DNA of 64,000 bases. Origin: Alphaproteobacteria bacterium (GTDB taxonomy: Bacteria > Pseudomonadota > Alphaproteobacteria > Rhodobacterales > Rhodobacteraceae). The stretch is taken from assembly GCA_030429495.1 (NCBI GenBank), contig JAUIFH010000006.1:1-64000 (forward strand), written 5' to 3'. Made by a program: the position numbers and the translations under genes. Shown piece by piece: positions 17,986 to 24,838 of the stretch. The notes under the pieces were generated by a model. The model saw only the letters and a list, made by a program, of their open reading frames with translations, had not been told where the DNA came from and ran no database searches. How positions within the stretch are numbered: position 1 is the first letter of the stretch; each line of letters begins with the position of its first letter.

Positions 17986-18320
17986 ACAAACCGTCGAAAT
18001 TCGACGAGCCGTGGCAGGCCCAGCTTTTCGCGCTGACCGTGGCGCTGAGCGAGGCGGGGCATTTCACCTGGCCGGACTGGACCGCCGCCTTCGGCGCCAT
18101 GCTGAAGGCAAAGGGCAAGGACCGGCCGCTCGACGGCGGCGCGGATTACTACGCCGCATGGCTCGAAACGCTCGAGGCGCTGCTGGACCGCACCGGCCTT
18201 GCCGGCCGTGAAGAGGCCCACGCCATGCGTCACGCGTGGGAGCGGGCCTATCTGACCACGCCCCACGGCGCGCCGGTTCACCTGCCCGGCGACAGCGTTT
18301 CGGGTTTGCGCTGCATCTGA
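17982..18320 (+). CDS. Nitrile hydratase accessory (activator) protein, repeat-derived tail
   Basis: The 112-aa product begins in an ATGA overlap with nthB. It resembles the N-terminal part of the beta subunit (FDEPWQAQLFALTVAL, FTWPDWTAAF, YYAAWLETLEALL, TPHGAPVHL), as expected for the small chaperone that swaps with alpha to load cobalt. Its last about ten residues and the TGA stop are encoded by dispersed repeat copy C (18292-18383), so the original C-terminus has been replaced or extended by the element. No amidase gene follows. Confidence 0.85.
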   Translation: MNKPSKFDEPWQAQLFALTVALSEAGHFTWPDWTAAFGAMLKAKGKDRPLDGGADYYAAWLETLEALLDRTGLAGREEAHAMRHAWERAYLTTPHGAPVHLPGDSVSGLRCI

Positions 18321-18383
18321 ATTCGAACGATTCCTATTCAAATTCATATACTTGCGGACTGATTTGAACCCCGAAACGCCTTA
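18292..18383. repeat. Dispersed nested-palindrome repeat, copy C
   Basis: This diverged copy of the element at 3084-3174 and 38715-38802 has left arm ACAGCGTTTCGGGTTT, central GAATTCGAAC and right arm ending CCCCGAAACGCC. It lies between convergent genes and overlaps both: it encodes the end of the nitrile hydratase activator (stop 18318-18320), and its last bases are the stop codon (18381-18383) of the lipoprotein gene on the minus strand. The long inverted arms could also serve as a two-way terminator. Confidence 0.7.
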
Positions 18384-19178
18384 GCGGAGCGAGCGGAACG
18401 CGTCCGGCAAATCACCTTCCGGGAAGGGGATGCCGACGCGGAACTGCATCCGCGGATTGCCCTCGACATAATGCGGGTCGAGCACGAGCGTGTTGAAGAA
18501 GCAGGGCGGCGCCTTGCCGTTCGAGCCGCCGCTCTGACCGCAGGAGGTGTTGGTGCCGAGCCGGACCTTGAATGACGCCGCCTCGCGCCCCGGCAGGTTC
18601 ACCGAAACGCCGACAATCTTGTTCGGATCGGAGGAGTCGGTGCCGCCGAGGAAGAGCGAGGCATCTTCCGCCCGCACGACAGAGCGTACGATCACGACGC
18701 GGAAGTTGTCGTCGCGCGGATGCAGGATCAGGTCGGGGTCGTTGCCCTGCGCGATCAGCCCTTCGACGTAACGGCCAAGCGCGGTGATCGTGTCGCGGTA
18801 GTCCTCGCGCCGCGCGCCCTTGGCGACGAACTGCGATTTCGCGCCGATCGACGCCTTCACCAGCCCCTCGTCCCCCAGAAGGTCGCTGGGCAGGCCAGTC
18901 AGCCCCATCTCGGCGACATTGGTCGAGGTGACGTCACCCGCCGCCACGCCGCCCGGCGTCGTCGGTGTCAGGTCCAGCGTGTCGAGGAATTCGAGCTTCT
19001 TGGCGCCGATGTTCCAAAGGAACGCGGAGCCGGGTTCATAAAGGCCGGCATTCTGGGTGCCGAGGCCGGCGGCATTGGAAAACTGATAATTCGCACTGAC
19101 GGTCGAGAGGGATTTTTCGACACAGCCCGACAGGGCGACGGTCACGACGGCGAGGGAAAGTATGCGTTGAAATGTCAT
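18381..19178 (-). CDS. Lipoprotein, unknown function
   Basis: This 265-aa protein has lipoprotein signal MTFQRILSLAVVTVALSGC; the lipidated Cys is residue 19 from this start. ATG at 19178 is preferred over 19187 because the signal peptide then has normal length and GATGGG lies upstream. The mature part has a VGVSVNLPGREA strand, SGGSNGKAPPCFFNTL with a likely disulphide (CGQSG/PPCFF) and a repeated Asp/Gly-rich pattern. I do not recognise the family. Predicted location is the outer membrane. The stop codon lies within repeat copy C. Confidence 0.7.
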   Translation of the reverse strand: MTFQRILSLAVVTVALSGCVEKSLSTVSANYQFSNAAGLGTQNAGLYEPGSAFLWNIGAKKLEFLDTLDLTPTTPGGVAAGDVTSTNVAEMGLTGLPSDLLGDEGLVKASIGAKSQFVAKGARREDYRDTITALGRYVEGLIAQGNDPDLILHPRDDNFRVVIVRSVVRAEDASLFLGGTDSSDPNKIVGVSVNLPGREAASFKVRLGTNTSCGQSGGSNGKAPPCFFNTLVLDPHYVEGNPRMQFRVGIPFPEGDLPDAFRSLR

Positions 19179-19262
19179 GGGGCCCATCCATCAATAAAGT
19201 GACGTAAGGGTAACATGAAATCGCCGGACCGTCTGCGGCGGGGATTCCCGACCTCCCGGCCC

Positions 19263-19514
19263 TCAATCGGCGACGCGGAACAGCTTGTCGCGCGACGTCG
19301 CACCCCGGATCAGTTCAAGGCGCGACTTGGCGATCCCGAGCTTCTTGGCCAGCAGTTTCGTCACGGCCTGATTGGCCTTGCCGTCCTCCGGCACGGTGGT
19401 GACATAGACGCGAATCGTGTCGCCTTCGGCCACGACGGCATTGCGCGAGGCTTTCGGCGTCACCCGGACGGCAATTTCCGCACCGGGCCGGGCAAGATGG
19501 CTGAGATCGGTCAT
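19263..19514 (-). CDS. DUF167 (YggU-like) protein
   Basis: This 83-aa DUF167 protein has the core IAVRVTPKASRNAVVAEGD (residues 14-32), VPEDGKANQAVTKLLAKKLG (41-60) and SRLELIRGATSRDKLFRV. The GKAN-A motif is the family signature. It is a small alpha/beta fold of unknown biochemical function, often beside YggT-type membrane genes; no YggT is seen here. It faces away from the nitroreductase gene. Confidence 0.9.
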   Translation of the reverse strand: MTDLSHLARPGAEIAVRVTPKASRNAVVAEGDTIRVYVTTVPEDGKANQAVTKLLAKKLGIAKSRLELIRGATSRDKLFRVAD

Positions 19515-19640
19515 CGGCGGCCTCCGCTTTCCCCTGTCCTAGCGCGGGTCGCGCCGCGCCGCCAGCGGCAGCGGGCGCCGATCCCGCTTGACCCCGCCCC
19601 CGCCCTGACCGACACCGGAGCGAGCCAGATGGAGTCACAC

Positions 19641-20219
19641 ATGCCCGCCCCCAATCCAGCCGCGATGGAGTTCCTGCTGACCCGCCGCTCGCGACCCGCA
19701 AAGATCCTGCGCGCACCGGTGCCGTCGCGCGCGGAACTCCTGCCGATCCTGACCGCCGCCGCGCGGGTGCCCGATCACGGCAAGCTGGAGCCGTGGCGCT
19801 TCATCGTGCTGGAGAAACCCGCGCTGAGCCGGCTTGCCGACCTCGCCCGGCAGCGCGGTGAAACGATGGAACTGGAGGCGGAGAAGATCGAGAAGGGCGT
19901 TCTGCAACTGGCCGATGCCGATCTTGCCGTCGCCGTCGTCCACGTGCCCCGCACGACCGTGAAGGTGCCGGCGATTGAGCAGATCCTTTCGGCCGGTGCC
20001 GCTTGCCTGTCACTCGTCAACGCGGCGCTGGCCTCCGGCTGGGGGGCATCGTGGCTGACCGGCTGGCATGTTCACGACCCGGAGTTCTGCCGCGAAGGTC
20101 TGGGCCTTGGCGAAGGCGAATGGGTGGCGGGCCTGATCCATATCGGCACCGAAAGCGCGGAACCGCCCGACCGCCCGCGCCCCGACATCGCCGCCATCAC
20201 CGAATGGGTCGCGGAATGA
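19641..20219 (+). CDS. Nitroreductase family protein
   Basis: This 192-aa FMN-dependent oxidoreductase has an FMN-binding N-terminus with TRRSRPAKILRAPVPS, HGKLEPWRFIVL (45-56, equivalent to the P-P-W-F motif), and a C-terminal segment AACLSLVNAALASGWGASWLTGW that contacts FMN. Start at 19641 is preferred over 19629: GGAG lies 6 bases before it. It probably reduces nitro or quinone compounds with NAD(P)H. Its stop overlaps the EI24 gene start (ATGA), so the two form an operon. Confidence 0.88.
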   Translation: MPAPNPAAMEFLLTRRSRPAKILRAPVPSRAELLPILTAAARVPDHGKLEPWRFIVLEKPALSRLADLARQRGETMELEAEKIEKGVLQLADADLAVAVVHVPRTTVKVPAIEQILSAGAACLSLVNAALASGWGASWLTGWHVHDPEFCREGLGLGEGEWVAGLIHIGTESAEPPDRPRPDIAAITEWVAE

Positions 20220-20926
20220 TCCTGACCGACTTCCTGAAGGCGGTCGGGCAACTGACCGACGGCCGTTTCCTGCGGGTCGTGGCGTTCGGCGTCGCCCTGT
20301 CGTTCGGCTTGCTCATCGCGGTCTATGCGGGGTTCGTCCAGTTTCTCGAATGGCTGACGCCCGACACGTTCTCCCTGCCCTGGATCGGGGAGGTGAACGG
20401 CATCGACAGCCTGATCGGCTGGGGGTCGCTCATCCTGATGATCGGCCTTTCGGTCTTCCTCATGGTCCCGGTCGCGGCGGCCTTCACCGGCCTCTTCCTC
20501 GACCAGGTCGCCGACGCGGTGGAGGATGAGCACTACCCGGGCCTGCCGCCGGTGCCGCGCATGCCCTGGATGGATATCGCGGTGGACGGCGTAAACTTCT
20601 TCGGCGTGCTGATCGCGGTAAACGCGCTGGCGCTGGCGCTTTATTTCGTCGTCGGACCCTTCGCGCCGCTGATGTTCTGGGCGGTGAACGGCTACCTGCT
20701 CGGGCGCGAGTATTTCCAGATGGCGGCGATGCGGCGGATCGGGCGGCAGGGCGCGAAGGCGCTCAGGGCGAAGTTCCGGGGCCGTATCTGGGTCGCCGGG
20801 ATGCTCATGGCCGCGCCGCTCTCGCTGCCGCTCGTCAACCTTTTCGTGCCGGTCCTCGGTGCCGCAACCTTCACGCACCTGTTTCACCGGCTGTCCGCGG
20901 CTGCCCGCACGCGGGACCTCAGCTGA
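20216..20926 (+). CDS. EI24 domain (CysZ-like) membrane protein
   Basis: This 236-aa polytopic protein has about five hydrophobic segments (approximately 25-45, 75-98, 140-160, 160-178 and 205-225) and the conserved GYLLGREYF motif (about residue 160-170) of the EI24/CysZ family. CysZ is a sulphate transporter; more distant EI24 relatives have unknown roles. ATG at 20216 overlaps the nitroreductase stop. Its 3' end overlaps the convergent GntR gene by 8 bases. Confidence 0.85.
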   Translation: MILTDFLKAVGQLTDGRFLRVVAFGVALSFGLLIAVYAGFVQFLEWLTPDTFSLPWIGEVNGIDSLIGWGSLILMIGLSVFLMVPVAAAFTGLFLDQVADAVEDEHYPGLPPVPRMPWMDIAVDGVNFFGVLIAVNALALALYFVVGPFAPLMFWAVNGYLLGREYFQMAAMRRIGRQGAKALRAKFRGRIWVAGMLMAAPLSLPLVNLFVPVLGAATFTHLFHRLSAAARTRDLS

Positions 20927-21575
20927 CGCCCCACCAGCGCAGCGTCTGCGCGTAGTGATGGTCGATCGCCGCGACCGCCGTGTCTGCATCGCCCTGCGCT
21001 ATCGCCTCGATCACCGCCAGATGCTCGTCCATCGCCGAGACGATCCGATCCTGCAGGAAGGGTCGGACCTTCTGGATGACGGCGATACGGATACGGTTCA
21101 CGTCATAGGCAGCCGACAGCAGCGAATTGCCGAGCCCATCCGCGAGGAAATCGTGCAGCGACAGATCGACGGCAATCGCCTTCGACGGCAACCCGGCCGA
21201 GGATGCGGCCAAGGCGGCGCGGCGCATCCCCTCATGCGCCTCGCGCAACGCGCCGAGCCCGTCGAGCTGCTTGCCCGCGATCCGCCGCCGCGCGCCCTCC
21301 TGATCGAGCGCCCTGCGCAGGTCGAGGCAACCGCGGATCGCCGTCGCCTCTGCCTCCATCACCTGCAAGCCGCGCTTGGGGAGCGCGGTGAGCAAGCCAT
21401 GCTCGCCCGCGCGTTTGACGGCATCCCTGACCGGCGCGGTCGGCGCATCCAGCAGAACGGTCAGCTGCGGCACCGACACGAACTGCCCGGCCCGCAATTG
21501 CCCGACCCGCAGCGCCTCGACGAGCGCGTCATAGGCCTTGTCTGCCAATGATTGGGTGTCGTCTGCCTCTCTCAT
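20919..21575 (-). CDS. GntR-family regulator (FCD domain)
   Basis: This 218-aa protein has an N-terminal winged helix (LADKAYDALVEALRVGQLRAGQF ... LTVLLDAPTAPVRDAVKRAGEHGLL), with the Pro/Val-Arg recognition region, and a C-terminal all-helical FCD domain containing metal-binding residues in LHDFL, EHLAVIEAIAQGD and DHHYAQTL. ATG 21575 is chosen; a longer GTG start at 21608 is possible. Divergent from the NCS1 permease gene over 166 bp containing direct repeats and a palindrome, so it probably controls that permease. Confidence 0.87.
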   Translation of the reverse strand: MREADDTQSLADKAYDALVEALRVGQLRAGQFVSVPQLTVLLDAPTAPVRDAVKRAGEHGLLTALPKRGLQVMEAEATAIRGCLDLRRALDQEGARRRIAGKQLDGLGALREAHEGMRRAALAASSAGLPSKAIAVDLSLHDFLADGLGNSLLSAAYDVNRIRIAVIQKVRPFLQDRIVSAMDEHLAVIEAIAQGDADTAVAAIDHHYAQTLRWWGVS

Positions 21576-21618
21576 CGGCCGTCCCGCATCCGGTTTCACA
21601 AAAAACACAATAAGAACC

Positions 21619-21668
21619 TAACTGGAATATTTAATAGTATTATAACTGGAATGTCCGCTAACATGTTA
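21619..21668. promoter_or_regulatory. Operator region between gntR-type gene and permease
   Basis: Direct repeats TAACTGGAAT at 21619-21628 and 21643-21652 (24 bp apart) and a perfect palindrome TAACATGTTA at 21659-21668 lie in an unusually A+T-rich intergenic patch. The spacing of two to two and a half helical turns suggests dimers of the adjacent FCD-type regulator or an overlapping promoter. Confidence 0.5.
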
Positions 21669-21741
21669 CATATAACTGCATCCGTCGCCAAGGCAACCCC
21701 GGCACGCCGGACCGCCCAAGGCGACACGGGAGGAGACAGCC

Positions 21742-23181
21742 ATGACAGAACATCACCACGTCGCCCACGGCGGCACGCTCGACCCCGAGGGGCACAGCAC
21801 GCTGAACCCGGTCGGGACCGACGAAAAGACCTGGGGCTGGTTCGCCATCTTCAACATCTGGGCCAACGACGTGCAATCGCTCTTCGGCTATTCGCTCGTC
21901 GCCTCGCTCTTCATCTCCTACGGCGTCGGCGGATGGACCGCCTTCGCCGCGCTGATCGTGGCCGGGCTTTTCGTCATGTGGATGGTCAATCTCTCGGGCG
22001 CGGCCGGCGAGAAATACGGCATCCCGTACCCCGTGCTCGCCCGCGCCAGCCTCGGGACCGAGGGCGCCAAACTGCCGGCGGTGCTGCGCGCCACCGTCGC
22101 CGTCTTCTGGTATGGCGTGCAGGTCTATTTCGCCTCGACTGCACTCGCGCTGCTCATCCGCTCGCTGACGGGCATACATGGCGGGGACGAGATGATGGGC
22201 CTGACCGCAATCGACTGGCTCTCGTTCGTGACCGTCTGGGCGTTCCACATCGCGATCTTCTGGCGCGGCATGGGCTGGGTCGAAACCTTCCTCAATATCG
22301 CCGGCCCCTTCGTCTATCTGGTCATGATCGGCCTCGTCATCGCGCTCTGGCAGCGCTCGGACGGGCAGTTGCTTTCGGCGACGGCGACGATCTTCGCCAA
22401 CCCCGAGGGTACCTTCGCCTCCGAGTTCAAGGGTTTCATCGCCATCGTCGGTACCATGGTCGCCTATTTCGCCGCCGTGATGATCAACTTCAGCGACTTC
22501 TCGCGCTATGCCAAGGACCGGCCGGCGATGCTCATGGGCAACCTCGCCGGTCTGCCGCTGAACATGATCCTGTTTTCGGCGCTCGCCCTTTTGACCACCG
22601 GTGGCGCCGCCGTGGTTTTCGGTGAAGAGATCATCAACCCGACCGAGATCGTCGAGCGTACCGACAGCGTTCTCCTGGGCATCATCGCCGCGATCACCTT
22701 CTTCGCCGCAACCGTCGGCATCAACCTCGTCGCGAACTTCATCCCGGCGGTCAACGGCATCGCCAACCTCGCGCCCGAGAAAATCTCCTTCCGCATGGCG
22801 GGCCTGATCACCTCCGGCTTCGCGCTGATCATCGGCGGTTTCTGGAACGCCTTCATCAGCCAGTTCGGCATCAGCGGCTTTGTCAACACGCTCGGCGCAA
22901 CGCTCGCACCGATCTTCGGCATCATGATCGTCGACTATTACCTGCACCGGAACCAGAAACTCGACCTCGACGACCTCTATGAAACCGAGGGCGGTCGCTA
23001 CCACTACGACAACGGCTGGAACGGTGCCGCCGTCAAGGCGTTCGGCATCGCTGCGATCTTTTCGGTGGCGACGGTCTGGGTGCCTTGGTTCGCCTTCCTG
23101 TCCGGTTACAACTGGGTGATCGGGGCGCTTCTGGGCGGCGTGCTCTACAACATGATGGGCCGCGCAAACGTGAAGGTCTGA
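21742..23181 (+). CDS. NCS1-family nucleobase/cytosine permease
   Basis: This 479-aa protein has about twelve transmembrane helices in NCS1 order. The N-terminal cytosolic part is His-rich (TEHHHVAHGG). TM1 begins WGWFAIFNIWANDVQSLFGY, typical of NCS1 (cytosine permease CodB-like), followed by YGIPYPVLARASLG and the INFSDFSRYAK motif in TM8. It should import a nucleobase, hydantoin, thiamine precursor or similar, coupled to H+ or Na+. No catabolic genes adjoin it, so the substrate is not settled. The strong hairpin at 23210-23237 ends it. Confidence 0.85.
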   Translation: MTEHHHVAHGGTLDPEGHSTLNPVGTDEKTWGWFAIFNIWANDVQSLFGYSLVASLFISYGVGGWTAFAALIVAGLFVMWMVNLSGAAGEKYGIPYPVLARASLGTEGAKLPAVLRATVAVFWYGVQVYFASTALALLIRSLTGIHGGDEMMGLTAIDWLSFVTVWAFHIAIFWRGMGWVETFLNIAGPFVYLVMIGLVIALWQRSDGQLLSATATIFANPEGTFASEFKGFIAIVGTMVAYFAAVMINFSDFSRYAKDRPAMLMGNLAGLPLNMILFSALALLTTGGAAVVFGEEIINPTEIVERTDSVLLGIIAAITFFAATVGINLVANFIPAVNGIANLAPEKISFRMAGLITSGFALIIGGFWNAFISQFGISGFVNTLGATLAPIFGIMIVDYYLHRNQKLDLDDLYETEGGRYHYDNGWNGAAVKAFGIAAIFSVATVWVPWFAFLSGYNWVIGALLGGVLYNMMGRANVKV

Positions 23182-23209
23182 GTGGCCGGCAAGACAAAGG
23201 CCAAAAACA

Positions 23210-23237
23210 AAACCGCGGCGCCAAGGCGCCGCGGTTT
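23210..23237. terminator. Bidirectional hairpin terminator between permease and carD
   Basis: AAACCGCGGCGCC and GGCGCCGCGGTTT form a perfect 13-bp stem with a 2-base loop. It lies 28 bases after the permease stop and 21 bases beyond the carD stop on the other strand, with A/T at both ends, fitting two-way intrinsic termination between convergent genes. Confidence 0.85.
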
Positions 23238-23258
23238 ACATTTGTCGAGGGCGATTGT

Positions 23259-23768
23259 TCAGGCTGCGCGCGACAGCAGGACGTCGTCGACACGCTTTTG
23301 CGCGCCGGCCTCGTCGGTGCCCGAAACGGCGGCGACTTCGCGGGTCAGACGCTCAAGCGCGGCTTCGTAAAGCTGACGCTCGGAATAGGACTGCTCGCGC
23401 TGGTCGTCGGTGCGGTGCAGGTCGCGGACAACCTCGGCGATCGCCATCAGGTCGCCGGAATTGATCTTCTGTTCGTATTCCTGCGCCCGGCGCGACCACA
23501 TCGCGCGCTTGACCTTGGCCTTGCCCTTCAGCGTCTCGAGCGCCTTGGTCACCAGATCCGGCGAAGAGAGCTGCCGCATGCCGATTTCGGTCGCCTTGTG
23601 CGTGGGCACGCGCAGAGTCATCTTGTCCTTCTCGAACGAGATGACGAAAAGTTCCAGCTTCAGCCCGGCGATTTCCTGCTCCTCGACCGCCATGATCTTG
23701 CCTACGCCATGGGCCGGGTAGACGACAAAGTCGTTCGGGCGGAAATCGGATTTCTTATTCTTGGTCAT
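23259..23768 (-). CDS. carD: CarD family transcription factor
   Basis: This 169-aa protein has an N-terminal Tudor-like RNAP-interacting domain (FRPNDFVVYPAHGVGKIMAVEEQEI) with GLKLELFVISF, and a C-terminal helical DNA-binding domain containing KGKAKVKRAMWSRRAQEYEQKI; the Trp is the residue that wedges into the -10 junction in CarD proteins. It stabilises open promoter complexes, a role shown in Rhodobacter where promoters lack a good -10 T. ATG at 23768 follows GAGGAAAGGCCCCT. Final gene of the helicase-S4-fdxA-carD block. Confidence 0.95.
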   Translation of the reverse strand: MTKNKKSDFRPNDFVVYPAHGVGKIMAVEEQEIAGLKLELFVISFEKDKMTLRVPTHKATEIGMRQLSSPDLVTKALETLKGKAKVKRAMWSRRAQEYEQKINSGDLMAIAEVVRDLHRTDDQREQSYSERQLYEAALERLTREVAAVSGTDEAGAQKRVDDVLLSRAA

Positions 23769-24072
23769 AGGGGCCTTTCCTCGCACGGGTGCCTACCGTT
23801 GAAGCGAAAAAACACTGCCGGGGCCTTACGATCTCCGGTCAATGCTGGATTTTTCGCCTAGCTCCCTCTCCGTTGCGGAGGGACGCAACGGCAACGGGCA
23901 GGTTTCCTCATCAAGTTGTAACGGAAATATAGCAGAAAAACGACGTTCTCGAAAGGGCCACAGCATCACCTGAGCGGCATTTGCGACATGCAGGCGCGTC
24001 ATATCGCGCTTGCCTATCGCAAGAACTGAATGTTTTCCCCTGATTCGGGACGAATCGGGCGAAAGCCTCGAA
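23769..24072. other. carD leader / fdxA trailer, no gene
   Basis: In the 304 bp between fdxA and carD lies a perfect hairpin CCGTTGCG-GAGGGA-CGCAACGG (23870-23891) and a hairpin at the fdxA end, CTGATTCG ... CGAATCAG (24040-24076), which overlaps the fdxA stop. An A+T-rich stretch near 23920-23950 is a possible carD promoter. No ORF with coding character was seen. Confidence 0.5.
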
Positions 24073-24411
<339 letters not shown>

Positions 24412-24525
24412 GGGCAGCGTCCGGGCGTTGACTTCCAGCAGCTAACTAGACCCAAGACAGGCATCATTCAAGACGCCGGGACCGGGAAAGTCCGATCGCA
24501 CCGGGTGTCGCGTCCGGACGGGACA

Positions 24526-24831
24526 TCATTCCGGCGCGGCGCGCGGACGCAGACCGGAATCGTCGCCGGCGACGCCCTCGTAGAGCGATTGCGCCTCCGG
24601 TGCGGGGCCGCGCCGCGTGCCACAGGCAAGGACCCGCACTACGCGGATGCGGCCGGCCTGCGGAAATGTCAGCACATCGCCCGGCCCGACCGCGTGGCCC
24701 GGCTTCACGGTCTTCGTCCCGTTCAGCCGAAGATGCCCGCCCGAAACGACGCTGGCGGCGAGGCTGCGGGTCTTGAACAGGCGCGCCTGCCAAAGCCACT
24801 TGTCGATGCGGATCCGGTCGCCCTCGGCCAA
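24526..24831 (-). CDS. S4 RNA-binding domain protein (HslR-like)
   Basis: This 101-aa protein consists of an S4 domain: IRIDKWLWQARLFKTRSLAASVVSGGHLRLNG (residues 7-38), as in HslR, which recycles stalled 50S subunits, or a small relative. The start is TTG at 24831 (codes MAEGDRIRIDKW), 7 bases after the helicase stop, because no ATG or GTG gives the family's N-terminus. The C-terminus is variable and Gly/Arg-rich. Probably co-transcribed with the helicase. Confidence 0.85.
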   Translation of the reverse strand: MAEGDRIRIDKWLWQARLFKTRSLAASVVSGGHLRLNGTKTVKPGHAVGPGDVLTFPQAGRIRVVRVLACGTRRGPAPEAQSLYEGVAGDDSGLRPRAAPE

Positions 24832-24838
24832 GCGGGCC

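Noticed and set aside
18381-19187. Longer start (ATG 19187) for the lipoprotein
   Set aside because: It adds only MGP before MTFQ, lacks a ribosome-binding site, and gives a less typical signal peptide than the start at 19178.
21658-23004. 448-codon antisense frame opposite the NCS1 permease
   Set aside because: It is strongly Asp/Glu/His-biased because it mirrors membrane codons; the permease is clearly the coding strand.
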